64,000 nt of DNA from Bacillus sp. NP157 (GTDB lineage Bacteria; Pseudomonadota; Gammaproteobacteria; Xanthomonadales; Rhodanobacteraceae): positions 868,001 to 932,000 of the forward strand of contig CP076546.1 of assembly GCA_018889975.1 (NCBI GenBank), read 5' to 3'. Each line of letters opens with the position of its first letter. The first letter of the stretch is position 1. Below the pieces are notes generated by a model. It did no database searches. It had not been told where the DNA came from and saw nothing but the letters and a program-made list of their open reading frames with translations. Positions 7,502-16,964 of the stretch are shown here, one piece after another. The position numbers were made by a program, and so were the translations under genes.

Positions 7502-9363
7502 GGGGATCCTGGGGAGCGGAGGGAGTGACGGGTGTCGGCGAGTTCGCGACGCAGGGTGGCGACGATGTCGGTCGCCGGGTGTTGCCCGGGGAGTGCGTCG
7601 TGGGTGAGCTGGATGGCCAGGCGGGCTTCGAGCGAGGCGAGCCGCCAGGCGGGGTGTTGTCCGGCCGCGAACGCGTGTGCGAGGGCGAGCGAGCAGGCTT
7701 CGACTGCGGCGTCGTTGACAGTGGTGGTACCCGCGTCGCCATGTGAAGCAAGCAGCGGTGCCCGCTGGTGGGCGCAGGCGGCGATGGCGAGGGACAGCGA
7801 CGGGTCGCCGTCGGCGTTTGCGGCGGTGTGGTAGGCCGCGAGTGCGCTGTCGAGATGGGCGAGCCTTGCGTCGGCCCTGGCGATCGCTGCGCGCTGCATC
7901 GCCACGTCGCCGCGGCGACGCGTGGCGCGCGTGCCGTCGCCTGCGGCGGCCAGCCGGTCGCAAAGCGCATCGGCCGTGCCGAGCCGGGCCTGGGCGGCGC
8001 CGCCGATGAGCCAGCCGGCCCAGGCGATGTGGATGTCGATCCATGCGTCGAGTGGCGCGGCGGATCGCTCCTCGGCGTCGCTGCCGAGGTCGCGCAGGGC
8101 GAGCAGGCGGGTGGCGCCGGCGAGGCGGGACAGCCGCGCGAGTTCAACGCGCAGGCGCTGCGCTCGCCAGTGTGCCTGGTCGATCGGCGCTGCCGATGCC
8201 AACGCGGCCTCGCAGCATGCGATCGCTTCGGCGAAGCAGCCATCCGCCGCTGCCTTGTCGAGATACGGCGCACGCAGGCAGAGCAACGCGGGCAGCAGCC
8301 AGCGGGCGAGCGCACCGTCGGCGTCGTCCTGCGCGTATGCGTCGCGCAGGATCGCTTCCCATGCGTTGAAGTCGTCGGCGTGCTGGCCGACATGGCGGAG
8401 AGTGGGGTGCCGTTCGTCGCCGCTCAGGAAAAGCACGCGCGGTAGCTCGGGTGCATGCAGGCGCGACACCAGCGATACCGTTTCCACGCGCACGGTTCGT
8501 GGCAGAAGGTCGACCGGCTCGAGGTTGAGCTGCAACGGGGGCGTCTCGTAGGCGCTGCTTTCGTACTTCCAGTCAGGCATGGGTGGCTCGGGTGCCTCAA
8601 GTGGCGATGGGGGAAGAGGCTGCTGAACCGGAGGAGTCGTCGGCGTCGTCGAAACCGTCGGTGCCGTCGGTGTCGTCGTAAGCGTGGGAGGTGTGGGATC
8701 GGCCTGCGTTGAAGCGTCCGCAGGGTCGGCAGCCAGCAGCTCCGGCGCTGGCTGCACTTCGACCGGTGCCTCAATGAACGCCACGTCCACATCTGCATCT
8801 GCATTCGCGTCGGCGGCGGCGTCAGGAGCCACCGCAGCGGCCGCAGCAGCCGTTGCCTCCGCAGCCGCGGATGCATCCGCCGGCGCGAAGCAGTCAGCGA
8901 TCGAGACCGCAGGCTTCGCCGGGGCCGAAGCCTTCCGGCGTCGCAAGCGGCGCACGAACAGCGCGCACACCAACCCGATCGAGAGCACGCCGACTGCGAT
9001 CGCCAGCGCCGTCTTCCACGCCTTAGCGAGGTAACCGCCCGGCCCGCGCGTAGCCTCGGCCTGCACCACATCCGCCGATGCGCTGCCGCCCGCTGCCGTC
9101 GACACGCTGGTCGCAGCCGCCGCGCGCGCTACTGGCGGCAACGGCAACAACGGCATCGCTGCCGCATCCGCGTCGCCCTCGGGTGCGGTTTCCATGGCAT
9201 CGAGCATGCGTGAGACGTCGCGCATCTGGCGTGCGCGAGTGGCCGCTTCGGCCTTGTCGTCGGTGTCGTCGGCGCAACCGGTCGCGAAGGCGCAGGTGCT
9301 TAGCAGGGACACGATGAAGCTGGCGCGGGGCAGAGCCCTGCGATATGGCGTTGGGACGTTCAA
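7498..9363 (-). CDS. Membrane-anchored protein with low-complexity linker, unknown function
   Basis: A 621-residue protein I do not recognise. Residues 9-30 are hydrophobic and end in FATGCADD, a possible but non-classical lipoprotein site; a single membrane segment lies at about 113-135 (ALAIAVGVLSIGLVCALF) followed by RRLRRRK. About residues 145-265 are a low-complexity A, P, T and D linker. The last 300 residues are alanine- and leucine-rich helical repeats resembling TPR or SEL1 arrays. The start is TTG at 9363, supported by AGGAAGG six bases upstream and by the signal sequence, since the next Met is at residue 47. Overlaps the FkbM gene by 4 bases. Confidence 0.55.
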   Translation of the reverse strand: MNVPTPYRRALPRASFIVSLLSTCAFATGCADDTDDKAEAATRARQMRDVSRMLDAMETAPEGDADAAAMPLLPLPPVARAAAATSVSTAAGGSASADVVQAEATRGPGGYLAKAWKTALAIAVGVLSIGLVCALFVRRLRRRKASAPAKPAVSIADCFAPADASAAAEATAAAAAAVAPDAAADANADADVDVAFIEAPVEVQPAPELLAADPADASTQADPTPPTLTTTPTAPTVSTTPTTPPVQQPLPPSPLEAPEPPMPDWKYESSAYETPPLQLNLEPVDLLPRTVRVETVSLVSRLHAPELPRVLFLSGDERHPTLRHVGQHADDFNAWEAILRDAYAQDDADGALARWLLPALLCLRAPYLDKAAADGCFAEAIACCEAALASAAPIDQAHWRAQRLRVELARLSRLAGATRLLALRDLGSDAEERSAAPLDAWIDIHIAWAGWLIGGAAQARLGTADALCDRLAAAGDGTRATRRRGDVAMQRAAIARADARLAHLDSALAAYHTAANADGDPSLSLAIAACAHQRAPLLASHGDAGTTTVNDAAVEACSLALAHAFAAGQHPAWRLASLEARLAIQLTHDALPGQHPATDIVATLRRELADTRHSLRSPGSP

Positions 9364-9472
9364 AACCCTTCCTGGCGACGCGCGGTGGCGAAGGCGCGGC
9401 TACGTCCGGCGATGTTAGGAAGGGAACGTCGTCAAATCGATGGAAGGATTCGGAAAGTGGTTGCGATGTTTC

Positions 9473-10705
9473 TCAGCCGATCCGTTCTCCGCCGACCCAG
9501 GTCTCGCGTAGCAGGCCGCCACCGATCCAGTAGCAAAGCTCCGGCAGGTGCTGGATGTTCCACACCGCGAGGTCGGCGCGCTGGCCGACGGCGAGCGTGC
9601 CGCGGTCGTCGAGGCCGAGCGCCTTCGCGCCGTGCAGCGTGGCACCGCGCAGCGCTTCTTCCGGGGTCAGGCGGAACAGGGTGCAGGCCATGCCCATGGC
9701 AAGGCGCAGCGAAAGCAGCGGCGACGTCCCCGGATTGAGGTCGGTGGCGACCGCCATCGCGACGCCGTGTTCGCGGAACGAGGCGACCGGGGGCGGCCGG
9801 GTGTCGCGCAGTGCGTAGTACGCGCCGGGCAGCAGCACGGCGACCGTGCCAGCCGCCGCCATCGCCTTGACCCCTTCCTCGCTGGTCCACTCCAGGTGAT
9901 CGGCGGACAGGCCGTTGAAACGAGCCACGAGTGCGGCGCCACCGAGGTCGGACAACTGCTCGGCATGCAGTTTCACTGGCAGGCCGAGCGAGGTGGCCTT
10001 CGCGAACAACCGCTCGGTTTCCGCATGCGAAAAGCCGATGCCTTCGCAGAAGGCGTCCACGGCATCGACGAGTTCTTCCTCGGCCAGCGAGGGCAGCATC
10101 GTGTCGCAGACCAGCGACACATACTCGTCGCGGCGACCGGCGTATTCCGGCGGAAGCGCGTGCATGCCGAGGAAACTGGTGCGCACGTCGATGCCCAGCT
10201 CGACGCCGATGCGCCGGGCCACGCGCAGCATGCGTCGCTCGGCGTCGGGCTCGAGGCCGTAGCCGGACTTGATTTCCAGCGTGGTCACGCCGTCGGCGAG
10301 CAGGGCGCGCGCACGTGGCAGCGACTGCCGGAACAGTTCGTCTTCCGAGGCGATGCGCGTGGCGCGCACGCTGGAGACGATGCCGCCGCCGGCACGGGCG
10401 ATCTCTTCGTAGGTGGCGCCTTCCAGGCGCATCTCGAATTCCTTCGCGCGATCGCCACCGAACACCAGGTGGGTATGGCAATCGACCAGGCCCGGGGTGA
10501 TCCACGTGCCCTGCAGGGATTCCACACGGTGCGCCACGCTATGCGGATCGCCGGGCAGGTCGCTGCGCGCACCGGCGAAGGCGATGCGGCCGTCCTTGAT
10601 GCCCAGCGCGCCGTCGGCGATGGCCCCGTAAGGCTCGCCGTTGTCGGTGAGCGTCGCGAGACCGGCGTCGAGCAGCAGGTAGTCCCAGCGGGTGTCGGTG
10701 GTCAT
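9473..10705 (-). CDS. hutI: Imidazolonepropionase
   Basis: A 410-residue amidohydrolase that opens the ring of imidazolone-5-propionate to give N-formimino-L-glutamate in histidine degradation (cytosol). Visible metal and substrate motifs: [14 protein letters not shown] (HxH), [27 protein letters not shown] and AVATDLNPG (the late Asp). The length matches the family. The start is ATG 10705, overlapping the stop of the ClC gene by 4 bases; the longer open frame upstream is a shadow of that gene. The product is the substrate of HutF, encoded 3 kb away on the other strand. No hutH or hutU is in the window. Confidence 0.95.
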   Translation of the reverse strand: MTTDTRWDYLLLDAGLATLTDNGEPYGAIADGALGIKDGRIAFAGARSDLPGDPHSVAHRVESLQGTWITPGLVDCHTHLVFGGDRAKEFEMRLEGATYEEIARAGGGIVSSVRATRIASEDELFRQSLPRARALLADGVTTLEIKSGYGLEPDAERRMLRVARRIGVELGIDVRTSFLGMHALPPEYAGRRDEYVSLVCDTMLPSLAEEELVDAVDAFCEGIGFSHAETERLFAKATSLGLPVKLHAEQLSDLGGAALVARFNGLSADHLEWTSEEGVKAMAAAGTVAVLLPGAYYALRDTRPPPVASFREHGVAMAVATDLNPGTSPLLSLRLAMGMACTLFRLTPEEALRGATLHGAKALGLDDRGTLAVGQRADLAVWNIQHLPELCYWIGGGLLRETWVGGERIG

Positions 10706-12081
10706 GGCGTGGCAGGTTCCTGCGCGGGTGCCGCCTCGCGCCTCAGGCGTTCGTCTTCGTATTGCGCCATCAGCACGTCGGCCAGCGCCTTGTAGACCGG
10801 CACGCGGCAGACCAGGCCCGAGGCGCCGCGCGCGAGCAGGCAGGCGGCCATGATCGGCAGGGCCATCTGGTGGTTGGCGGTGAGTTCGAGGGAAATCACG
10901 GCGGCGGTCAGCGGGGCCTGGGTCACGCCCGCAAGGTACGCCGCCATGCCGAGCAGGACCACGGCGGAGACATCGGCGCCGGGCAGCAGGTGGGCGATGT
11001 TGCCGCCCAGTCCCGCACCGACCGCCAGGGCCGGCGAGAAGATGCCGCCGGGGATACCGGCCCACGAGGAGGCGATGTTGCCGAGGAACTTCAGCACGCC
11101 GAACAGCGGGCCGGTGTCGGAATGGCCTTCTAGGATGGCGCGGGCCTGGGCGTAACCGGTGCCGTACAGGCCGTTCGCGCTCATCAGGCTGAGCAGCACG
11201 AGGGCGAGGCCGCAGAAGGCCGCGAACACCACCGGCTGGCGGCCGCGCAGGCGGGCCAGGGCACCACGGAAACCGACGGCGGAAGGAATGATCAAACGTG
11301 CAAACAGGCCACCGGCGAGGCCGCCGACGATGCCGGTGAGCAGCACCGCGAGCCACGCCTTGCCCAACGGCAGGGAAGCGGTGATGTCGCCGAAGTAAGC
11401 GTAGTTGCCGACGATGCCGAGCGAGACCACGCCGGCGACGATCACGGCGGTGAGCAGGGTGCCGCTCATGCGGTGTTCGAAGGTGCCGGACATTTCCTCG
11501 ATGGCGAAGACCACGCCGGCGAGCGGCGTGTTGAAGGCGGCGGCGAGGCCGGCGGCGGAACCGGCGAGAATGAAGCGGCCGGCCGCGGTGGGGTCGTCGA
11601 AGCCGAAGCGTTTGCCCATCGAATACAGCAGCCCCGCGCCGACGTGCACGGTCGGTCCTTCGCGGCCGACCGATGCGCCGCCGAGCAGGGCGGCGAGGGT
11701 GAGTGCCATCTTGCCGCCGGCGACCTTCAGCGAGAGCAGGCGCGTGCGGAAGCCGTCGTCTTCGATCTTCAGCGCGGCGATCGCCTGCGGGATGCCCGAG
11801 CCGCGGGTGGCCTTCAGCGCGCCCTGGGTGAGCCAGCAGAGCAGGGCGAAGGTCGGCGGCGTGATCAGCAGCGGCACCCACCAGCCGTGGCTGGCAACGC
11901 CGTGGAACAGCTCGAACGCGTAGTCGGCCGCCTTGGCGAAGAACACCGCGGCGAGGCCGACGATGATCGCGCCGGACCAGAACAGGATCCGCCGCCGCCA
12001 TTGCTGCGGCGACAGCCACTGGTGCTGGCGCAGGCGAGTGAACCGCGAGTGTGGGGCACCGTCTCCGGGAACGGCGCTCAT
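10702..12081 (-). CDS. clcA: ClC-family chloride channel or H+/Cl- exchanger
   Basis: A 459-residue integral membrane protein with the three ClC selectivity signatures: GSGIPQ (94-99), GREGP (139-143) and GIFSP (around 345). The Glu of GREGP is the external gating glutamate; AIEEMSGTF matches the internal proton-glutamate region of E. coli ClcA, so a proton/chloride exchanger is more likely than a pure channel. ClC transporters of this type support acid resistance. It overlaps both neighbours by 4 bases, in one operon with hutI and a GNAT-nitrilase gene, an unexpected mix for a histidine-degradation unit. The gene symbol is by similarity. Confidence 0.85.
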   Translation of the reverse strand: MSAVPGDGAPHSRFTRLRQHQWLSPQQWRRRILFWSGAIIVGLAAVFFAKAADYAFELFHGVASHGWWVPLLITPPTFALLCWLTQGALKATRGSGIPQAIAALKIEDDGFRTRLLSLKVAGGKMALTLAALLGGASVGREGPTVHVGAGLLYSMGKRFGFDDPTAAGRFILAGSAAGLAAAFNTPLAGVVFAIEEMSGTFEHRMSGTLLTAVIVAGVVSLGIVGNYAYFGDITASLPLGKAWLAVLLTGIVGGLAGGLFARLIIPSAVGFRGALARLRGRQPVVFAAFCGLALVLLSLMSANGLYGTGYAQARAILEGHSDTGPLFGVLKFLGNIASSWAGIPGGIFSPALAVGAGLGGNIAHLLPGADVSAVVLLGMAAYLAGVTQAPLTAAVISLELTANHQMALPIMAACLLARGASGLVCRVPVYKALADVLMAQYEDERLRREAAPAQEPATP

Positions 12082-13649
12082 CGGCTGTCCGGCGTCCGTG
12101 CCCAGCGCACCTGGTAGAGGTCGTAGCGACGATCCTTCAGGTTCTGCACGGCGCCCGAGTTGCGCGCCTTCGCGAGGTTTTCCAGGCGCAGGTCGGCGAA
12201 CAGCACGGTTTCGATGTTCGGCGTGGAATCCGCGGCGATGCCGTCACGCGCGAACGGGAAGTCGCTCGGGGTGAGGATGCAGCTCTGGCCGTACTGGATA
12301 TCGAAGTTGTTCACGCCGGGCAGGTTGCCGACGTTGCCGGAGAGCACCACGTAGCACTGGTTTTCGATGGCGCGGGCCTGCGAGCAGTAACGCACGCGCA
12401 GGTAGCCTTCGCGCACGTCGGTGCAGAACGGCACGAACAGGATCAGCGCGCCCTGGTCGGTGAGGTGGCGGGCCACTTCGGGGAATTCCGAGTCGTAGCA
12501 GATCATCACGCCGATCGGGCCGCAGTCGGTCTGGATCGTCGCCGCGCTGTCGCCGCCGGTGATGTTCCAGACGTTCTTCTCGCTCGGCGTCGGGTGCAGC
12601 TTTTCGCGCTCGTGGATCGAGCCGTCGCGCAGGCACACGTAGCAGACGTTGTGGATATCGCCGTTGGGCTGGCGGGTGGGATGCGAGCCACCGATGATGT
12701 TGATGTTGTAGTGCACGGCCAGGCGGTGGAACAGCGCCTTCACTTCGTCGGTGTACTCGGACAGTCGCCGGATCGAGTCCACCGGCGAGAGCTCGGCGTT
12801 TTCGATCGACAGCAGCTGCAGCGTGATCAGCTCGGGGAAGGCAACGAAGTCGGCGTCGTAGTCCGCGGCGATGTCGACGAAGTATTCGACCTGGGTGGCG
12901 AATTCGGCGAACGAGGTGATCCGGCGCTGCTGGTACTGCACCGAGGCGACGCGCACGGAGTCGGGCAGCCGGTGGCTGTGCGAGACGCGCGGGGTGTCGG
13001 GGTGGTTGAGCAGGTGCGGGTTGCGCCAGACCAGGTGGGCGGCGTAACCGAGCGATTCGTGGTCGGAGGGCACGTATTCGCGGAGCAGGCCGATCACTTC
13101 GAAGCCGTTGCGTAGCTGGAAGCTCAGGGTCGGGTCGCGGCGGCTGCCGTCGACCACGGCCTGCACGTAGGCTTCCGCGCTGCCGTAGCGGCTGACGGCG
13201 CGGGACAGCCCGGGCATGCGCCCGCCGAAGACGATGCCGCGCAGCTTCAGGTCGGTGCACAGGCGCTTGCGGGCCATGTACAGGCGCTGGCCGATGCGCA
13301 TGCCGCGGTAATCCGGGTGGACCACCACTTCCATGCCGTAGAGCCAGTCGCCCTTGGGATCGTGCCGGGCGGCAAAGCCACCGCCGGTGATCTGCATCCA
13401 CGTGTGCGGCGCGAGGGCGAGTGCTTCGTTGATGCGAAAGGTGGCGCAAAATCCGACGATATGGCCTTCGTATTCGACGACGAACTGGCCTTCGGGGAAG
13501 TTGTTCTGCTGGCCCTGCAGCATTTCAGCCGAATGACCCCATTCCGCGGTGTAGACCCGGGCGGTCAGCGCGACCAGCTCGGGGACATCGGCGGGGCGCG
13601 CCAGGCGCAGGGTCAGCTTGGGATTCTGGGCGGGGGTCGTCTCGGTCAT
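12078..13649 (-). CDS. GNAT acetyltransferase fused to carbon-nitrogen hydrolase
   Basis: A 523-residue two-domain protein. Residues 10-205 are a GNAT fold with the acetyl-CoA pattern [17 protein letters not shown]. Residues about 235-515 are a nitrilase-superfamily hydrolase with the Glu-Lys-Cys triad in [16 protein letters not shown] and [10 protein letters not shown]. Proteins of this fused type are widespread but their substrate is unsettled. The start is ATG 13649; another ATG at 13682 would add 11 residues that do not match the domain. It is the first gene of an overlapping run with clcA and hutI, and the REP pair at 13725-13791 lies in its upstream region. Confidence 0.8.
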   Translation of the reverse strand: MTETTPAQNPKLTLRLARPADVPELVALTARVYTAEWGHSAEMLQGQQNNFPEGQFVVEYEGHIVGFCATFRINEALALAPHTWMQITGGGFAARHDPKGDWLYGMEVVVHPDYRGMRIGQRLYMARKRLCTDLKLRGIVFGGRMPGLSRAVSRYGSAEAYVQAVVDGSRRDPTLSFQLRNGFEVIGLLREYVPSDHESLGYAAHLVWRNPHLLNHPDTPRVSHSHRLPDSVRVASVQYQQRRITSFAEFATQVEYFVDIAADYDADFVAFPELITLQLLSIENAELSPVDSIRRLSEYTDEVKALFHRLAVHYNINIIGGSHPTRQPNGDIHNVCYVCLRDGSIHEREKLHPTPSEKNVWNITGGDSAATIQTDCGPIGVMICYDSEFPEVARHLTDQGALILFVPFCTDVREGYLRVRYCSQARAIENQCYVVLSGNVGNLPGVNNFDIQYGQSCILTPSDFPFARDGIAADSTPNIETVLFADLRLENLAKARNSGAVQNLKDRRYDLYQVRWARTPDSR

Positions 13650-13724
13650 GCCCCTTATTATGCCCGGCCAGCGTGAAGCCATTCATAAGGGCACGCTATG
13701 CTGTGTGGGCGCGCCTGTCTTTGC

Positions 13725-13747
13725 TGTAGGAGCGCGCCTGCGCGCGA
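13725..13747 (+). repeat. REP palindrome, copy 6
   Basis: Forward half of a REP pair placed between two divergent genes, 76 bp upstream of the GNAT-nitrilase start. Confidence 0.85.
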
Positions 13748-13768
13748 ATGGGTCTCGCCAGGCCTGAT

Positions 13769-13791
13769 TCGCGCGCAGGCGCGCTCCTACA
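13769..13791 (-). repeat. REP palindrome, copy 7 (inverted)
   Basis: Reverse half of the pair with copy 6. The two are separated by 21 bp and could form one large hairpin. It ends 25 bp before the hutF start, so it lies in the leader or promoter region, an unusual place for REPs. Confidence 0.85.
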
Positions 13792-13816
13792 TGGTTGTTT
13801 ACCCAAGGTGCCCGTG

Positions 13817-15169
13817 ATGACCTCGACCGATTTCACCGCCGATTTCCTCTGGTCCGATGGCGCCTGGGCCGAGGCGGGCCTCACGGTACGCGATGGCCGT
13901 TTCGGCGCACCGGGCAGTTCCGGTGGTGACCGCATCGGTCGCTTCGTGCTGCCGGGCATGCCGAACCTGCATTCGCACGCGTTCCAGCGCGCCATGGCCG
14001 GCCTGGCCGAGCGTCGCGGCCCGGGCGAGGACAGCTTCTGGACCTGGCGCGAAACCATGTATGCCTTCGCCGAGGCGATCGATCCGGATGACCTGAAGGC
14101 GATCGCCACCCAGCTCTACGTCGAGATGGTAAAGGCGGGCTACACCCAGGTCTGCGAATTCCACTACCTGCACCACGGTCCGCGCGGCGTGCACTACGAC
14201 GACAAGGCGGCGATGTCGCTTGCCCTGATCGAAGCGGCGAGGGATGCAGGTATCGGCCTGACGCTGTTGCCGGTGCTGTACATGACCGGTGGCTTCGATG
14301 GCCGGCCGCTGACCGAACGCCAGCAGCGTTTCCGCCATGACGTCGGCCAGTACGTGTCGTTGCTGGAACGCCTGGTGCCGATGCAGGACGACATGCTGAA
14401 GATCGGCATCGCCCTGCATTCGTTGCGTGCGGTGCCGGAAGAGGCGATGCGTTCGGTGCTTGCCACCGGCGTCGCGCGTGACCTGCCGATCCACATCCAC
14501 ATCGCCGAGCAGATCGGCGAAGTGCAGGATTGCCTCGCCGTGCGGGGTGCGCGTCCGGTGGAATGGCTGCTCGACCATGCGGACGTGGACCAGCGCTGGA
14601 CCTTGATCCACGCGACCCACCTGACCGGTCAGGAAACCCAGCGCATCGCGAAGAGCGGTGCCGTCGCGGGCCTCTGCCCGACGACGGAGGCGAACCTGGG
14701 CGATGGCCTGTTCCCGCTGGCCGACTTCATCGATGCCGGCGGCACGCTGGGCATCGGTTCGGACTCGCATATTTCCGTGTCGCCGGTGGAAGAACTGCGC
14801 TGGCTGGAATACGGCCAGCGCCTGGTCACCCGGCATCGCAACGTCGCTGCCCGGCAGCCCGAGGAAAGCGTCGGCACCGCGCTGTGGCAGCGCGCCCTCG
14901 ACGGCGGTGCACGTGCATCCGGTGCGGATATCGCACGGCTGGGGCAGGGCGCACGTGCCGATCTCCTCGTGCTCGACGATCGCTCGCCCTTGCTCGCGGC
15001 ACGCGACGAAGCGGATGTGCTGGATAGCTTCCTGTTCGCCGGCAACACGCCGCTGGTGCGGGACGTGATGGTGGGTGGTCAGTGGCGGGTGCGTGGGTTT
15101 GCCCACCATGCGGAGCAGGCGGCGGCGGATGCCTATCGGAGGGTGGTGGAGAGGCTTGCGGCCAGTTGA
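13817..15169 (+). CDS. hutF: Formimidoylglutamate deiminase
   Basis: A 450-residue amidohydrolase that deiminates N-formimino-L-glutamate to N-formyl-L-glutamate and ammonia, the branch of histidine degradation used with an N-formylglutamate deformylase (HutG) rather than HutG/HutE direct hydrolysis. Motifs: PGMPNLHSHAFQRAMAG (HxH), HIHIAEQIGEV, LIHATHLT and GIGSDSHISV (metal Asp). Length is normal for the family. The start is ATG 13817, with AAGGTG at 13805-13810; in-frame GTGs lie a few codons upstream. It is divergent from the hutI operon, with a REP pair in between. No terminator is evident after it. Confidence 0.93.
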   Translation: MTSTDFTADFLWSDGAWAEAGLTVRDGRFGAPGSSGGDRIGRFVLPGMPNLHSHAFQRAMAGLAERRGPGEDSFWTWRETMYAFAEAIDPDDLKAIATQLYVEMVKAGYTQVCEFHYLHHGPRGVHYDDKAAMSLALIEAARDAGIGLTLLPVLYMTGGFDGRPLTERQQRFRHDVGQYVSLLERLVPMQDDMLKIGIALHSLRAVPEEAMRSVLATGVARDLPIHIHIAEQIGEVQDCLAVRGARPVEWLLDHADVDQRWTLIHATHLTGQETQRIAKSGAVAGLCPTTEANLGDGLFPLADFIDAGGTLGIGSDSHISVSPVEELRWLEYGQRLVTRHRNVAARQPEESVGTALWQRALDGGARASGADIARLGQGARADLLVLDDRSPLLAARDEADVLDSFLFAGNTPLVRDVMVGGQWRVRGFAHHAEQAAADAYRRVVERLAAS

Positions 15170-15302
15170 GGGCAAGTTGGCCCGCTGAGGACGTGTTGAA
15201 AGGTCCGGGAAAGATTCGACGGGACTAAATGCCACGGCAGACGGAGCGGCACCGACGATTCGCCGGATCGCGCACCAGTACTTGCCAGGGGGCAGAACAG
15301 GG

Positions 15303-16139
15303 ATGTTCGATCGTAAGGGTGATATCGCAGCGCGGCACTATCATGCCGCACCTCGGAAGGTGGCACTGTTCCTCCGTCGTGCCTTCGTAAAGGCTCTTCT
15401 GCTTTCTATGCCGTTCTCCGCGACCGTCGTGGCGGGCTCGGTAACGATGCGGACAGTTACGAATCTCAATGGTCCTGTATGTGCGGCGCTCAAACGCATG
15501 ATCGTCGGTGCGAATATCCAGCGTATGTCCGATCAGGACTTGTGCACGTTTCGATTCTCGAAGCTGCCGCCATCGAAAACGGAAGGTTTCGTATTTCCCC
15601 GATGGAGTGAATTTACGGTTTCGGACCCTGTCGCCACATTCACGACGTTCCTCAAGGGCGATCGATGGTCGAGCAGCGGCGAAACATCGCCAATGGACTT
15701 CACCGCCCCGAATAGATCTGTCTCGCCGTCGCAACTGGCCGTCTTACGTGGTCTTACGTTTTCCAGGACGCAGGTGAGGCTGTTGGGAGCGAAAGAGGAG
15801 ATGACCCTCGTATCGGTTGATGTGCCCGGCTGTCGGAATGCTGCGATCGAAAACGACATTGCCGTGCCAGCGATCTTCGCGTTCCGCGATGATGGCCGGG
15901 TATATCAAGAGCAGACGCGGCCTACATCTCGCGAGACTGGTGGCGAAGAAATAGCTTTTTGGAAAGGTAACATTCCCGTTCGCCTGAGCATCTTCAATGC
16001 CTGGGTCCGCCCGAAAAACCTGGATACTTCGGGAGTTGTGATTGAGCTCATGGAGCTATCACGTCGAGGGGATTCCTCGCAGGGTGAATACTTATTTGCC
16101 TACCCGACCTGCGCATTCAGCTTAGAGAAGAAGGTTTGA
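15303..16139 (+). CDS. Putative exported protein, unknown function
   Basis: About 278 residues. A basic stretch then a hydrophobic core, FVKALLLSMPFSATVVAGSV (about residues 29-48), looks like a signal peptide; the rest is a soluble domain with a lone pair of cysteines near the start and a cysteine close to the C-terminus. I do not recognise it. Its composition is visibly less G+C-rich than its neighbours and it stands alone between two unrelated genes, which suggests an acquired orphan. ATG 15303 is chosen because of the AGGG immediately before it and GGGGG at 15289-15293; ATG 15282 is also in frame. No operon partner. Confidence 0.5.
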   Translation: MFDRKGDIAARHYHAAPRKVALFLRRAFVKALLLSMPFSATVVAGSVTMRTVTNLNGPVCAALKRMIVGANIQRMSDQDLCTFRFSKLPPSKTEGFVFPRWSEFTVSDPVATFTTFLKGDRWSSSGETSPMDFTAPNRSVSPSQLAVLRGLTFSRTQVRLLGAKEEMTLVSVDVPGCRNAAIENDIAVPAIFAFRDDGRVYQEQTRPTSRETGGEEIAFWKGNIPVRLSIFNAWVRPKNLDTSGVVIELMELSRRGDSSQGEYLFAYPTCAFSLEKKV

Positions 16140-16288
16140 GCCTTTCAGGCGCGCCTGCGCCTGGGTTGACGTGCAAGGACTCGCAGGGCGCGATAGGGAG
16201 GTTTGAGTCCTGCGGTATGGTGTCGGGATACCTGCCGTGTCGAATGCCCGTCACCTCGTCATCGCTGCATGGCTGATGCCATGCCGGT

Positions 16289-16717
16289 TCAGTGCTTCCC
16301 CGCAGGCATAACGACCGGCGCGGTAGCCGCCGGCCCCGACGCACACTTCGTCTTCCCATAGAGCCCCTCGGCCGACGGCTCGTTCCGCTTCATCGCATCC
16401 GGCGACGAGTAAATCGACACGCCGAGATCGCAGCCGTTTTCGCGCAGCGTGAAACGCACCGTATCCATCCGCGTGCGCGGCTGGTCGCCGAGGTTGCACA
16501 TGCTTTGCTTCGCAAGGCGGATCACCAGCGTGTTGCCGCTGGCTTCAACGACGTCGAAATGCGCGGCCTTGCATTCGCTCCAGTCGAGCGATCCCTGCCT
16601 GGCGGTCAGCATGCCCAGGCCCTGGAAAGCATTGCTGTAGGGCTCCCAGTCGCCTGGGAACCACGTGGGCATGGGCTGCGCCGTCGACAGGAGCATGAGC
16701 GCGAGGATGGGTTGCAT
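16289..16717 (-). CDS. Small exported protein, unknown function
   Basis: A 142-residue protein with a short hydrophobic N-terminus (MQPILALMLLSTAQP) that may be a signal peptide. The body contains four cysteines and the strings TWFPGDWEPY and RFTLRENGCDLGVSIYSS; I do not recognise the family. The start is ATG 16717, supported by GGAGG ten bases upstream; a longer open frame to 17035 is an accident running into the asnB leader. It is divergent from the asnB leader, leaving only 76 bp for both promoters. Confidence 0.6.
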   Translation of the reverse strand: MQPILALMLLSTAQPMPTWFPGDWEPYSNAFQGLGMLTARQGSLDWSECKAAHFDVVEASGNTLVIRLAKQSMCNLGDQPRTRMDTVRFTLRENGCDLGVSIYSSPDAMKRNEPSAEGLYGKTKCASGPAATAPVVMPAGKH

Positions 16718-16793
16718 GGGGCGTCCTCCGGTGATCGATGGATCGGATTCTAGGGGTGTTGCATCGCAGCGCGAATCATGATCTAGTCGAGCC

Positions 16794-16862
16794 ATGATTC
16801 GCATCGCCGCCAATAACGCCAATACCAATAATGCCCGGAACCTCGGGAGGGTCGGCGTGTAG
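16794..16862 (+). CDS. Asn-rich leader peptide of asnB (attenuator)
   Basis: A 22-codon reading frame, ATG 16794 to TAG 16860-16862: M-I-R-I-A-A-N-N-A-N-T-N-N-A-R-N-L-G-R-V-G-V. Six of 22 residues are asparagine, five of them within codons 7-13. It lies directly upstream of an intrinsic terminator and the asparagine synthetase gene. By the logic of amino-acid operon attenuators (trp, his, leu), scarce Asn-tRNA would stall the ribosome on the Asn codons and prevent the terminator from forming. Because the only upstream gene is divergent, this transcript must start in 16718-16793. The ribosome binding site is weak. I have no evidence of expression beyond the sequence logic. Confidence 0.75.
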   Translation: MIRIAANNANTNNARNLGRVGV

Positions 16863-16906
16863 GCGGTTGCAAGCGAAACCACCGGATACACGAAAGGCCC
16901 GCCCTC
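16847..16906 (+). promoter_or_regulatory. Proposed antiterminator pairing of the asnB attenuator
   Basis: Segment 16847-16856 (GAGGGTCGGC), at the end of the leader peptide, can pair with 16897-16906 (GCCCGCCCTC), the 5' arm of the terminator: eight Watson-Crick pairs, one G-U and one C-C mismatch out of ten. A ribosome stalled at codons 12-13 leaves 16847-16856 free, favouring this antiterminator; a ribosome at the stop codon (16860) covers it, favouring termination. A small hairpin, CCCG 16834-16837 with CGGG 16844-16847, could act as the protector. The pairings are seen; the mechanism is inferred. Confidence 0.6.
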
Positions 16907-16927
16907 ACCAGGCGGGCCTTTTTCTTT
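16893..16927 (+). terminator. Intrinsic terminator (attenuator) before asnB
   Basis: An 11-bp perfect stem, AAAGGCCCGCC (16893-16903) with GGCGGGCCTTT (16911-16921), loop CTCACCA, followed by a T-rich run through 16926. It points toward asnB and lies 38 bp before its start codon. No plus-strand gene ends just upstream, so it is best read as an attenuator rather than a gene-end terminator. Confidence 0.88.
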
Positions 16928-16964
16928 GCGCGTTTTCTCATCCAGCGATCCAGGAGCAAGGCAT

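Noticed and set aside
16759-16787. A sigma70-like promoter TTGCAT with TCTAGT for the asnB leader
   Set aside because: Spacing is right but the -10 match is only four of six, and it would make the leader peptide nearly leaderless; too weak to list as a feature.
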